Virus record (IMG/VR): IMGVR_UViG_3300024502_000011
Span: 1 to 64,000 of that record
From: a virus
Direction: 5' to 3' (one strand)
Length of the DNA stretch: 64,000 nt
Below the pieces are notes generated by a model. It had not been told where the DNA came from and searched no databases. It saw only the letters and a program-made list of their open reading frames with translations. The position numbers and the translations under genes are program-made. This document shows positions 5,943-13,057 of this stretch, piece after piece. Numbering within the stretch: position 1 is the first letter of the stretch; each line of letters begins with the position of its first letter.

Positions 5943-6866
5943 ATGAAAGCATATATTACAATTGGTCTTCCTGCTTCTGGGAAAACGACCTGGGCCAAAG
6001 AGTTTTGTAAAACGAATAACGTTGTTCGTGTGAACAACGACGACATTCGTGAACTTATTTATGAGAAGGAAGGCCATCGGAATTGGACTGGCGAAGTCGA
6101 GAAACAGGTCCGGTGGATTCGCAAAGCAAAGATTGTAGAAGCAGCAGGACACAATATGAGTGTTGTGGTGGATAACACTCACCTGAATCCAAAGACGCTT
6201 CAGCAGATCAAAGACTTTTGTGTTGATGTTGGATTCGAAGTTGAGTTGGTAGATTTCCGTCATGTGCCTCTTGAAGAGTGCATCCGCCGTGATTCTTTGC
6301 GTGAAGCGAAAGTTGGAGAAAAGGTAATTCGTGATATGTATGATAAATTTATGAAAACTCCGATTGATCGTGATCTCCCAAAATGGGAACCTAATCGACT
6401 ATATAATTGTATTATTGTTGATATTGATGGTACTCTTGCTCAAATGAAAGATCGTGGACCTTATGATGAACATAAAGTATATCAAGACGATGTTCGAAAT
6501 CATGTCTTAATGACTGTTAAGGCATTGAAGATGATCAATCCGAATTTTAAAATATTTATTTTTACTGGACGTTCTGAAAAGTGTTCAACTGAAACTGTTA
6601 AATGGCTAGAAGATAAATGTGGCTTTTATGTTCTGAATCATCATGATGAATATGATGATTTTCGATTAAATGTTGAACTTCATATGAGACAAGAAAATGA
6701 TCGTCGTAGAGATTCAGAAGTAAAAATGGATATGTACAATCAATTCATCAAGTATAAATATAATGTATTTGCTGTTTTTGATGATCGCCCACAAGTCATC
6801 AGAGAATGTTGGAAAGTATTAAATGTTCCAGTTTTTAATTGTGGATTAATAGATTTGGAGTTCTAA
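5943..6866 (+). CDS. pseT: polynucleotide kinase-phosphatase (T4 PseT type)
   Basis: Phosphorylates 5'-OH ends and removes 3' and 2',3'-cyclic phosphates of RNA/DNA, preparing nicked tRNA for ligase. The N-terminal kinase has P-loop GLPASGKTT (residues 8-16) and VDNTHLN. The C-terminal HAD phosphatase has DIDGTLA (about 160-166), FTGRSE and FDDRPQ. At 307 aa it is close to T4 PNKP (301 aa, same order). Leaderless promoter; a small membrane-protein gene overlaps its stop (TAATG). The RNA ligase partner is at 58856-59899, and the many tRNAs are plausible substrates after host anticodon-nuclease attack. Confidence 0.93.
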   Translation: MKAYITIGLPASGKTTWAKEFCKTNNVVRVNNDDIRELIYEKEGHRNWTGEVEKQVRWIRKAKIVEAAGHNMSVVVDNTHLNPKTLQQIKDFCVDVGFEVELVDFRHVPLEECIRRDSLREAKVGEKVIRDMYDKFMKTPIDRDLPKWEPNRLYNCIIVDIDGTLAQMKDRGPYDEHKVYQDDVRNHVLMTVKALKMINPNFKIFIFTGRSEKCSTETVKWLEDKCGFYVLNHHDEYDDFRLNVELHMRQENDRRRDSEVKMDMYNQFIKYKYNVFAVFDDRPQVIRECWKVLNVPVFNCGLIDLEF

Positions 6867-7027
6867 TGTCACCACCTGTATTTTTTACTGCACTAGCTGT
6901 TATTCTTTGTTATCTTTGTTATAAATTAGGAGTAGCTTTAGAGAGAGAAAAATGGATTTACCATCTACACTTTCTTGAACGTGGTGTTGCGAAATGTTAC
7001 AGAAATGGTAAAGTAGATCTTCTTTAA
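6866..7027 (+). CDS. small membrane protein, 53 aa
   Basis: One N-terminal hydrophobic helix (about residues 4-24, PVFFTALAVILCYLCYK), then a charged cytoplasmic tail. The ATG at 6866 overlaps the PNKP stop and is preferred over an upstream TTG. Function unknown. Confidence 0.6.
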   Translation: MSPPVFFTALAVILCYLCYKLGVALEREKWIYHLHFLERGVAKCYRNGKVDLL

Positions 7028-7035
7028 GAGGAAAT

Positions 7036-7218
7036 ATGTACGAGAATTTAATTGGAAAAAATGTTGATGAAGTTAGAGATTTTTTAAAAGAAAATCAAAT
7101 TCCTTCAAGAGTTGTAAATATTGATGGTGTCCCATTCATGTTGACAAATGATTATAATCCAGCCAGATTAAATCTTTCTGTTGAAAATGGTTTGGTTACT
7201 GAAGTAATTATAGGTTAA
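7036..7218 (+). CDS. I78-like peptidase inhibitor
   Basis: 60 aa: IGKNVDEVRDFLKENQIPSR, then DYNPARLNLSVENGLVTEV. The second part matches the I78/potato-inhibitor-I pattern DYxPxRLNxxVxxxGxVTxV, which carries the reactive loop. That family inhibits serine proteases. Here it is cytoplasmic (no signal peptide), so it might protect phage proteins from a host protease. Family assignment is from pattern memory. Confidence 0.6.
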   Translation: MYENLIGKNVDEVRDFLKENQIPSRVVNIDGVPFMLTNDYNPARLNLSVENGLVTEVIIG

Positions 7219-7219
7219 T

Positions 7220-7753
7220 ATGAAACGTTGGGTGATTTCTGATACACATTTTGGTCATGAGAATATTATTAAATATTGTAATAGACCATTTCAAACAAAA
7301 GAACAAATGGATGAAGTTCTAATAAATAATTGGAACAAATGTGTATCAGAAAATGATATTGTTTATTTTCTTGGTGATTTTTGTTTTGGTCGTCCAGGAC
7401 ATCAAGTTTCAAAAAATTATCGTGAGAAATTAAATGGAAAAATACATTTGATTCGTGGTAATCATGATAAATATATTGACGAATCTTTGTTTGAAACATC
7501 ACAAAATGATCTAGTATTAAATATCATGGATAAACAAATTTATCTTTGTCACTATCCAGAAGAAGATAATAGATTTAATAAGCCATACTATGATTTTTAT
7601 CTGTATGGTCATATTCATGATAAAATAAAATTTCACCCAAGAAAATTCAATATGTGTGTTGAAAATTGTGATTATACACCAATTGATTTAGATTTTTTTG
7701 TTGATTTTATTTCTAGACATTATGGAGACAATTATGAACCAAAAGAAAGTTAA
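7220..7753 (+). CDS. calcineurin-like metallophosphoesterase, 177 aa
   Basis: All five family motifs are in order: SDTHFGH (residues 6-12), GDF, GNHD (about 80), HYP and GHIHDK (about 131). These ligate two metal ions. The short single-domain form is common in phages and bacteria, with phosphodiesterase or phosphatase activity on an unknown substrate. It begins 2 bp after the I78 inhibitor gene. Confidence 0.88.
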   Translation: MKRWVISDTHFGHENIIKYCNRPFQTKEQMDEVLINNWNKCVSENDIVYFLGDFCFGRPGHQVSKNYREKLNGKIHLIRGNHDKYIDESLFETSQNDLVLNIMDKQIYLCHYPEEDNRFNKPYYDFYLYGHIHDKIKFHPRKFNMCVENCDYTPIDLDFFVDFISRHYGDNYEPKES

Positions 7754-7949
7754 GGTTATTCCTGAACAAATTATTCCTTCACGAATGATTGGTTCATGTT
7801 ATCAATGTGATTTTTATTTCACAGATTCTTTAGGCGATTCTAGATTCTGTAAAAAAGTTAATAAAGAAGTAGATTTGCGAATTGGTGAAAAATTTCCAAA
7901 ATGGTGTCCACTAGAAGAAAAAGAAATTGATGAAAATATTTTCCTCTAG
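7734..7949 (+). CDS. Cys-rich small protein, 71 aa
   Basis: CYQCDFYF at about residue 22, then FCKKVNKE and WCPLEE: four cysteines that could bind one zinc. The ATG at 7734 is preferred to 7698 because GGAG sits at the right distance. It overlaps the end of the phosphoesterase gene. Not recognised. Confidence 0.6.
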   Translation: MNQKKVKVIPEQIIPSRMIGSCYQCDFYFTDSLGDSRFCKKVNKEVDLRIGEKFPKWCPLEEKEIDENIFL

Positions 7950-7952
7950 CAC

Positions 7953-7981
7953 TTGACAAACCATAAAATTTTTGATATTAT
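7953..7981 (+). promoter_or_regulatory. promoter for tRNA-Pro/tRNA-Asn
   Basis: TTGACA (7953-7958), 17 bp, TATTAT (7976-7981), 14 bp before tRNA-Pro. Confidence 0.7.
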
Positions 7982-7995
7982 AAATATATAAACAT

Positions 7996-8074
7996 AGGGA
8001 AATAGAGGAGCCTGGTTTATCTCGTCTGTTTTGGGAACAGAAGCACGTCGGTTCGAATCCGACTTTCCCTACCA
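7996..8074 (+). tRNA. tRNA-Pro(TGG)
   Basis: Acceptor AGGGAAA/TTTCCCT, anticodon stem TCTGT/ACAGA with loop TTTGGGA, T arm GTCGG/CCGAC, ACCA. Confidence 0.9.
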
Positions 8075-8080
8075 AATTTT

Positions 8081-8155
8081 TCTGGAATAGCTCAATGGTA
8101 GAGCGTCTGGCTGTTAACCAGAATGTTGTAGGTTCGAGTCCTACTTCCAGAGCCA
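8081..8155 (+). tRNA. tRNA-Asn(GTT)
   Basis: Acceptor TCTGGAA/TTCCAGA, D stem GCTC/GAGC, anticodon stem TCTGG/CCAGA with loop CTGTTAA, T arm GTAGG/CCTAC, G then CCA. Confidence 0.93.
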
Positions 8156-8158
8156 AGA

Positions 8159-8226
8159 TGCGGCTCATGGCAATAGTCACCCACGGTAAGGAGAGATTAG
8201 AAACTCGCAGACTATAAAAATCCGCA
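8159..8226 (+). ncRNA. structured RNA closed by TGCGG/CCGCA
   Basis: Nested helices: TGCGG (8159-8163) with CCGCA (8222-8226), ATAGTC (8173-8178) with GACTAT (8210-8215), and a GAG/CTC hairpin inside. It begins 3 nt after tRNA-Asn. No ORF and no tRNA features. Unknown family. Confidence 0.45.
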
Positions 8227-8249
8227 AACAAGATTAGTGAGGATAAATT

Positions 8250-8411
8250 ATGAAATATTTTTTATTTGCGTGTAGTTTTTTATTTTCTGGATATTTTGTT
8301 AATGCAAATGTTCCAAAGTTTTGTACTCCGCATGGATGTTGTGTAGATAAATGTCCGTGTGTGAAGAAATGTTTATGTGATTGTGCATGTAAACGAAAGA
8401 AGCGATCATGA
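8250..8411 (+). CDS. secreted Cys-rich miniprotein, 53 aa
   Basis: MKYFLFACSFLFSGYFVNA is a signal peptide with a plausible cut after VNA. The mature part of about 34 residues has nine cysteines (CTPHGCC, CPC, CLCDCAC) and a basic KRKKRS tail. It should be exported and then disulfide-bonded or metal-loaded. AGGATAAATT precedes the ATG. Not recognised; metallothionein-like or toxin-like are options. Confidence 0.65.
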   Translation: MKYFLFACSFLFSGYFVNANVPKFCTPHGCCVDKCPCVKKCLCDCACKRKKRS

Positions 8412-8435
8412 TCGCTATTAAGGTATAATGAATAT

Positions 8436-8720
8436 ATGAAATTCTTTAGCTTTCTACAAAATAATTCTTTCGGTATTGATAAGCCTCCACCAAAAGTTGT
8501 TATTGTTGAGGCGGAAAATGCCGAAGATGCGAACAAGCGTATTTTAGAAGTAGATGGCGTTTATTTCGGTGGTAATAATCGCTGGTCCCGTCAGTTGTCT
8601 TATGAAGTTGGTGATGAAGTCCCGTCTCTTTGGGGTGATCCTCTTGAATTTGCTGAAGATGGAAACGTTTTAGTGGTTTATGCAAACGGTGAAAAAAAGT
8701 TTGGTGTTTTTCACTGGTAG
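8436..8720 (+). CDS. conserved phage protein, paralogue of 45172-45495
   Basis: 94 aa. MKFFSFLQNNS, VVIVEAENAEDANKRILEVDGVYF and VVYANGEKKFGVFHW closely match the minus-strand gene at 45172-45495. The other copy has an extra CDSG...CPCCGDR insert with cysteines that this one lacks. Function unknown. A TATAAT box at 8424-8429 ends 6 bp before the ATG, so the mRNA is probably leaderless. Confidence 0.75.
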   Translation: MKFFSFLQNNSFGIDKPPPKVVIVEAENAEDANKRILEVDGVYFGGNNRWSRQLSYEVGDEVPSLWGDPLEFAEDGNVLVVYANGEKKFGVFHW

Positions 8721-8722
8721 TA

Positions 8723-8752
8723 TTGACTTCTCAATTCCTTTCGAGGTATAAT
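8723..8752 (+). promoter_or_regulatory. promoter for tRNA-Thr
   Basis: TTGACT (8723-8728), 18 bp, TATAAT (8747-8752), 14 bp before the tRNA. Confidence 0.65.
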
Positions 8753-8766
8753 GGTTGTATGGTAAA

Positions 8767-8842
8767 GCTATGATAGCTCAATTGGTAGAGCAACGGTTTT
8801 GTAAACCGTAGGTTGTCAGTTCAAGTCTGACTCGTAGCTCCA
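8767..8842 (+). tRNA. tRNA-Thr(TGT)
   Basis: Acceptor GCTATGA/TCGTAGC, D stem GCTC/GAGC, anticodon stem ACGGT/ACCGT with loop TTTGTAA, T arm GTCAG/CTGAC, T then CCA. Confidence 0.92.
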
Positions 8843-8866
8843 AAGATTGTGGTTGATGGACGTATA

Positions 8867-8952
8867 GTGATGTTAGGTTAATGGTAGACCGCCGGAACGG
8901 TTAGCTAACCTTTGTAAATCCGGAGGCCCTGGTTCGACCCCAGGACATTGTT
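8867..8952 (+). tRNA. tRNA-like gene with a hairpin inserted in the anticodon loop
   Basis: Acceptor GTGATGT/ACATTGT, D arm GGTT/GACC, anticodon stem CCGGA/TCCGG and T arm CCTGG/CCAGG all form. The anticodon loop is 22 nt instead of 7 because it holds the palindrome GGTTAGCTAACC. If about 15 nt were removed, the loop would read TTGTAAA (GTA, Tyr). CCA is not encoded. It could be an intron-like insertion, a decayed tRNA or a decoy. Confidence 0.5.
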
Positions 8953-8976
8953 ATACAGGAGTCTAAAAAGTATGCA

Positions 8977-9049
8977 TGAGATTGGCTACCACGAATAGAC
9001 AGAATTAGAAATTTCTAGATAACTTCTAAGGATGTTTATAACAATCTCA
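8977..9049 (+). ncRNA. structured RNA closed by TGAGATTG/CAATCTCA
   Basis: A perfect 8-bp terminal stem (8977-8984 with 9042-9049) encloses an AT-rich body that includes the palindrome AGAAATTTCT. No tRNA arms, CCA or ORF. Unknown family. Confidence 0.4.
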
Positions 9050-9061
9050 AATATAAATTTT

Positions 9062-9128
9062 AAGGTTGCTCGTTACCTTATGGTAACGATGAGGCTTCTG
9101 GTCCCGTGAGCCATCTCAATCACGGGAC
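9062..9128 (+). ncRNA. two-hairpin RNA at the end of the tRNA region
   Basis: CGTTACC/GGTAACG (9071-9088) and a strong 9-bp GTCCCGTGA/TCACGGGAC stem (9101-9128). There is no U tract, so it is not a classical terminator. It lies 11 bp before the SLOG gene. Confidence 0.4.
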
Positions 9129-9139
9129 ATTAAACAGTT

Positions 9140-9559
9140 ATGAATATTGGAATTATTGGTTCAAGAAAAAGAAATTCTTCATCCGATTTTGAAAAGCTTT
9201 TGAATATATTAGTAGAAATAGATTGTTCTGAAGTTAATATTATTTCTGGTGGTTGCAAAACTGGTGGAGATCTTTTTGCAGAAATTCTTGCTAAAGTATA
9301 TTTTGTTCCTATCACAATTCACCATCCCAATCAAGAAAATTTAAAAACACTGATGGATTCTGGTATATCTTATAAAACCGCATATGCTAAAGTTGCATAT
9401 GCAAGAAATACTCTAATTGCTAGAGATTCAGATATATTAATTGCAGTTGTTTCTCCAGATAGAAAAGGTGGAACTGAAGACACTATAAAAAAGTTTCTCA
9501 AGAAGTTGACTATGACTGAAGAACAAGCTATACTTAATTATAAGTTATATTTAATATGA
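9140..9559 (+). CDS. SLOG-domain protein (DprA/YspA-like)
   Basis: 139 aa: NIGIIGSRK at the N-terminus, IISGGCKTGGDLFAE at about residue 37, and ARNTLIARDSDILIAVV, the nucleotide-binding Rossmann-like pattern of the SLOG family (DprA, LOG, YspA/DUF2493). Such proteins sense or process nucleotides or NAD-type ligands. Four-base overlap with the next gene. Its ligand here is unknown. Confidence 0.75.
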   Translation: MNIGIIGSRKRNSSSDFEKLLNILVEIDCSEVNIISGGCKTGGDLFAEILAKVYFVPITIHHPNQENLKTLMDSGISYKTAYAKVAYARNTLIARDSDILIAVVSPDRKGGTEDTIKKFLKKLTMTEEQAILNYKLYLI

Positions 9560-9810
9560 TAAATGAAAAGAAAAGAATTGAAGATGGCGAAGAAGTCACT
9601 TATGTAGTGATTAACGAATCTTACGATGACGATTATGGTTCGTTGATTATGGATTATGTTCCATATAGAATTGATTCTAAAGGCAACAAAAAGAGACTTT
9701 CTCCAGAGAATTACGCATTAGGTCCATTTGAAGCGCAACAATATATTACATTCAAGAAGAACGTTCGTTGTGAACATTGTAATTCTGTAATTAAGACGGA
9801 GTATTTATGA
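9556..9810 (+). CDS. hypothetical protein, 84 aa
   Basis: Acidic N-terminal half (EDGEEVTYVVINESYDDDYG) and a C-terminal CEHCNSVIK knuckle. Overlaps both neighbours by 4 bp, so it is translated as part of the SLOG unit. Not recognised. Confidence 0.6.
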   Translation: MINEKKRIEDGEEVTYVVINESYDDDYGSLIMDYVPYRIDSKGNKKRLSPENYALGPFEAQQYITFKKNVRCEHCNSVIKTEYL

Positions 9811-10193
9811 AACTTTGGTTAGATGATGTTAGAAAGTGTCCTTTTATTGGAAACTGGAAAACTGCTAAAAATTTTGATGAAGCAGTAAACATTATGCAAG
9901 AAAATGAAATTGAAGAAGCATGGTTAGATCATGATCTTGCATATGAGCATTATGGACATGTAAAGCCAGAAGATTATGTAGAAAAAACTGGTTATGATTT
10001 TGTTCTTTGGATGAAAGAGAATAATCGTTGGCCTACAAAATTGTGTATAGTTCATTCCTTAAATCCTGTTGGTTCTGAACGAATGTGTGAAGTTATCGCA
10101 GAACATTATGGAACTCAAAATCCAAAACGTCATTATATTTCTTATTTAAATATTGACAAATATTTTCAGGGTTTTAAATATGCCAATCTATGA
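9807..10193 (+). CDS. cyclic-phosphate-processing receiver-domain protein
   Basis: 128 aa. MKLWLDDVRKCP, then W.TAKNFDEAVNIM, EEAWLDHDLAYEHYGH and CIVHSLNPVGSERM give the receiver-like fold with LDDxR and LDHDL of the family linked to cyclic-phosphate RNA ends. With PNKP and RNA ligase also encoded, a place in RNA end repair fits. Family name from pattern memory; activity inferred. Confidence 0.65.
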   Translation: MKLWLDDVRKCPFIGNWKTAKNFDEAVNIMQENEIEEAWLDHDLAYEHYGHVKPEDYVEKTGYDFVLWMKENNRWPTKLCIVHSLNPVGSERMCEVIAEHYGTQNPKRHYISYLNIDKYFQGFKYANL

Positions 10194-10371
10194 CTTTAAA
10201 TGCCAAGTATGCAATAAAGAGTTTGAGATGATTTTAAAAATGGATGAAGATATTACTCGTTATCCAGGATGCGAAAATGTTGAGTGTTTTATTAAAAAAA
10301 TTCCTAGTGCCTGTGGTATTAAATTTAATGGTTCTGGATTTTATATAAATGATTATAAGGAGAAAAAATGA
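10180..10371 (+). CDS. FmdB-like zinc-ribbon protein, 63 aa
   Basis: MPIYDFKCQVCNKEFEMILKM is the FmdB-type ribbon start, with a second C...C pair further on (PGCENVEC) and the usual FNGSGFY near the end. The in-frame start at 10153 lacks this conserved beginning. Overlaps the next gene by 4 bp. Nucleic-acid-related role assumed. Confidence 0.7.
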   Translation: MPIYDFKCQVCNKEFEMILKMDEDITRYPGCENVECFIKKIPSACGIKFNGSGFYINDYKEKK

Positions 10372-11387
10372 AGTTTATTTTAGTAAGTATTTTTAGTATT
10401 GGGTTGATGTTCTCTCAACCTACTGTGTCGCCTTCTAGTGTGAATGTGACTTTTGATTTAGCAACAGATACAATTGTTGCTGTACCTGACGTAACAATTT
10501 CTTCAAATGCAGCACCTTTTGCATTTACTACAGTTGTTCCATCCAATCAGCAAGCTGTTCTTGTTTGGCCTGTTCAGGGTTTTCTGGCACCTGGAACAAA
10601 TCAAGTTGTAAAGATGTCTGTAGTAAATAATGGTCTTTCTGTTGGATCTTATAATATTCCAGTTAACTTTGTTCAGAATTCACCATCTGTATCTGTTTCT
10701 GTGGGTATTAATCTTACAGTAATTGATTCACGAACCTTTACTACTTCAACCGATCCAATTATTCCCCATATTGCATCCGGTGGTGGTTGGACAACAACTG
10801 TCAGACTAACAAACACATCCAATTGGATCAGTCTAGTTACTCTGAAGTTTTATGAACCTTCGGGAACAAATTCACCATTCTTTATTAATGGAAATTATGT
10901 TTCTGAACATTCTGTCGTTGTTCCTGGAAATGGTTCCGTTGATGTAGTTCTATCAGATCCACTTTCACTAAAGACTGGTTCTTTGGATATTAAGACTGTA
11001 TATGGTTCTGGTGTAGTTGCTCAGGCAACATATTCAAATGCTTCTTTTGAAGCAACGATTTCAAGTTCTATTGCTAATCGAGATGGATTCTCATTACCAT
11101 ACGATAATTATGGTTCTTTTTCAACTGGATTAGCTCTAGTTAATTATCTAAATTATACACAAGAAGTAGCATTTACTTTTTATGATAATCTAGGAAATCA
11201 AATCCATACAGATAAAATTACTCTTCCTGCAAGGGGTCAAACTGCCTTAACACTAGACGTAGCTTTCCCACAAACAAAAGGAAAAGTTGGTTCTGTTCGT
11301 GTTAAGACTACACGTTCTGCACTAACTGGATTTGGTTTGAAGTTTAATCGTGATAAGGGTTATTTCACAACAATTCCTATCTTCTAA
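10368..11387 (+). CDS. secreted beta-sandwich protein of acidobacterial style, 339 aa
   Basis: Signal peptide MKFILVSIFSIGLMFSQ. Residues 20-120 resemble a BACON/Ig-like domain (PSSVNVTF, FTTVVPSNQQAVLVWP). Residues 130-339 hold HIASGGGWTTTVRLTNTSN and FTFYDNLGNQ motifs that recur in secreted proteins of Acidobacteriota. It should be exported to periplasm, surface or outside. Ends with a strong terminator. AAGGAGAAAAA precedes the ATG. Probably acquired from the host lineage; role unknown. Confidence 0.65.
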   Translation: MKFILVSIFSIGLMFSQPTVSPSSVNVTFDLATDTIVAVPDVTISSNAAPFAFTTVVPSNQQAVLVWPVQGFLAPGTNQVVKMSVVNNGLSVGSYNIPVNFVQNSPSVSVSVGINLTVIDSRTFTTSTDPIIPHIASGGGWTTTVRLTNTSNWISLVTLKFYEPSGTNSPFFINGNYVSEHSVVVPGNGSVDVVLSDPLSLKTGSLDIKTVYGSGVVAQATYSNASFEATISSSIANRDGFSLPYDNYGSFSTGLALVNYLNYTQEVAFTFYDNLGNQIHTDKITLPARGQTALTLDVAFPQTKGKVGSVRVKTTRSALTGFGLKFNRDKGYFTTIPIF

Positions 11388-11420
11388 TATGGGAGGAGAA
11401 ATCCTCCCATATATATTTTT
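11388..11420 (+). terminator. intrinsic terminator
   Basis: TATGGGAGGA - GAAA - TCCTCCCATA followed by a T-rich tail (TATATTTTT). It ends the 9140-11387 unit. Confidence 0.85.
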
Positions 11421-11669
11421 ATGCCAAAAATATATAAATTAATAGTCTGTGGTATTAAGGGTTCAACGCTTTCGAGAAGCTTATTTAAGCTATGTATGGA
11501 ATTACCAATAAAAGGTAATTATGTAGAAGTATTATTTGTAAATGTTGAAGAAGAAAAAGAATATGTTTATGAATATAATATAAACGTAGTTCCATCATTA
11601 TTAGTTTTTGAAAATGGTCAATTTTTGAAAAAAATGATTCTACCAATAAAAGCTGAAGATATTATATGA
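11421..11669 (+). CDS. thioredoxin-fold protein without CxxC, 82 aa
   Basis: KIYKLIVCGIKGS, VEVLFVNVEEEKEYVYEYNINVVPSLLVFENGQF: the beta-alpha-beta layout and cis-Pro (VVPSLLVF) of thioredoxin/glutaredoxin, but the active CxxC is replaced. Probably not a redox enzyme. Overlaps the next gene by 4 bp. Confidence 0.55.
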   Translation: MPKIYKLIVCGIKGSTLSRSLFKLCMELPIKGNYVEVLFVNVEEEKEYVYEYNINVVPSLLVFENGQFLKKMILPIKAEDII

Positions 11670-12352
11670 AATCAGAATTATTTAAGAATATTTGTGCTGG
11701 AATTTTTTATTTAACTCTTTCTTGGGTAATATTTGACATGAGTTACTTTATAAAAAATAAAGTTTCTAATGAAATTAGTTTAATTAAAAATGAAACATTT
11801 TCATATCTTTATCAAACCACAGATAAAATTGATAGAAGAATTTCTTCAGTAGAAAATAGATTATTTACAAGAATTTCTTCAATTGAAAATAATACATTTA
11901 AGAGAATTGATTCTATTGAACAAAAAACTTTTGTTAGTGTAAAAAATATTGAAAATGAACTAATGTTATTGTCTAATGAATATAAAACAATTCCAAAAAA
12001 CTCTGAAAAAATATTTGCAAGATTTGATACACAAACTAATTGTAATATAAATGATTATTGTTGGCAAAATTTGACTAGTGATTTATTAATTGATACTAGA
12101 AATACTGTAAGAGAAACTTCAAAAACATTTCAGGTAGAAATACCTAAAATAACAAAAAATATTGGTTCAATGACAAATACTTTCGATCAGAAATTTCCTG
12201 TTATTGTTGATAACACTACAAAAATAACTGATAATGCTCAAAAGTTTACTGAAAATATGGATAGGTTGACAAAACCAAAATGGTATGATAGAATGATAGG
12301 GTGGGGTGTTAATAGTAGTATTATATATTTCAATTTGAGGAGATTTAGATGA
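11666..12352 (+). CDS. membrane-anchored coiled-coil protein, 228 aa
   Basis: One transmembrane helix at residues 9-28, then heptad-like repeats (SSVENRLFTRISSIENNTFKR...) to about residue 100 and a second helical part with KNIGSMTNTFDQK. It resembles spanin- or tether-like architectures, without clear homology. Overlaps the dUTPase gene by 4 bp. Confidence 0.55.
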   Translation: MKSELFKNICAGIFYLTLSWVIFDMSYFIKNKVSNEISLIKNETFSYLYQTTDKIDRRISSVENRLFTRISSIENNTFKRIDSIEQKTFVSVKNIENELMLLSNEYKTIPKNSEKIFARFDTQTNCNINDYCWQNLTSDLLIDTRNTVRETSKTFQVEIPKITKNIGSMTNTFDQKFPVIVDNTTKITDNAQKFTENMDRLTKPKWYDRMIGWGVNSSIIYFNLRRFR

Positions 12353-12861
12353 TTTTAAATTATTATAAAGTGGATGAAGGTGCATTTGAACCAAAGTATG
12401 GAACAGAAAGTTCAGCCTGTTTTGATATTTTTTGTTCAATTCTTCCAGACAGAGAAATTAAGATTTTCACAAAAGATAATGAAGTTAAAAAAGAATTACC
12501 AATTGAAACATTGTTTGATAACTATATTTACATTAAACCAGGAGAACGTGCATTAGTTCCAACAAATTTAATTTTTGATATTCCAGAAGGATATTCTATT
12601 AGACTACATCCAAGATCTGGAACATCAATTAAGAATGGTATTACCTTAGTAAATTGTGAAGGTGTTATTGATTCTGATTATGTAGAACCAACATTTATTC
12701 CAATTTTTAACAACAGTAATGAACCATTTAAAATTAATAATGGTGATCGTTTATGTCAGGGTGAAATTGTTCCGGTTATTAGAACTAGTTTTCAACAAAT
12801 TTTCGACAAACCATCCCAAAAAACAGATAGAGTTGGGGGAATAGGAAGTACAGGTGTCTAA
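12349..12861 (+). CDS. dut: dUTPase
   Basis: Hydrolyses dUTP to dUMP and PPi, limiting uracil in DNA and feeding ThyX. All five motifs are visible: SSACFDIF (1), PRSGTS (2), NCEGVIDSDYVEP (3), GDRLCQGEIVP (4), RVGGIGSTGV (5, P-loop-like C-terminus). At 170 aa it is slightly longer than bacterial Dut because of a 25-residue insert after motif 1 (residues 30-55). Trimeric family. Confidence 0.92.
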   Translation: MILNYYKVDEGAFEPKYGTESSACFDIFCSILPDREIKIFTKDNEVKKELPIETLFDNYIYIKPGERALVPTNLIFDIPEGYSIRLHPRSGTSIKNGITLVNCEGVIDSDYVEPTFIPIFNNSNEPFKINNGDRLCQGEIVPVIRTSFQQIFDKPSQKTDRVGGIGSTGV

Positions 12862-12997
12862 TACAATAGAAGAAAAAAGACAAGATGTAATAGCTAGAAA
12901 TTGGCTAAATAATTGGAAATTAAACGATAAAGACCAAAAAATCATAGATGAATATCTACAAATGTTAAAAAATAAAAAAACTCAGGATTTCTCCTGA
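12854..12997 (+). CDS. small hypothetical protein, 47 aa, GTG start
   Basis: Begins at a GTG overlapping the dUTPase stop region, with AGGAAG 7 bp upstream. Charged and helical (EEKRQDVIARNWLNNWKLND). The stop codon lies inside the terminator stem. Not recognised. Confidence 0.45.
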   Translation: MSNTIEEKRQDVIARNWLNNWKLNDKDQKIIDEYLQMLKNKKTQDFS

Positions 12998-13005
12998 GTT
13001 TTTTG
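12979..13005 (+). terminator. intrinsic terminator
   Basis: AACTCAGGA - TTTC - TCCTGAGTT followed by TTTTTGTTT. Confidence 0.88.
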
Positions 13006-13009
13006 TTTA

Positions 13010-13017
13010 TATAAATA
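13010..13017 (+). promoter_or_regulatory. TATAAATA late promoter for a structural gene
   Basis: Exact T4 late -10 box, 40 bp before the ATG of 13058 and just after a terminator, as expected for a late transcription unit. Confidence 0.7.
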
Positions 13018-13057
13018 TTTTTACATATTGAAAAATTTTACCTTATAAGGAGAAAAA

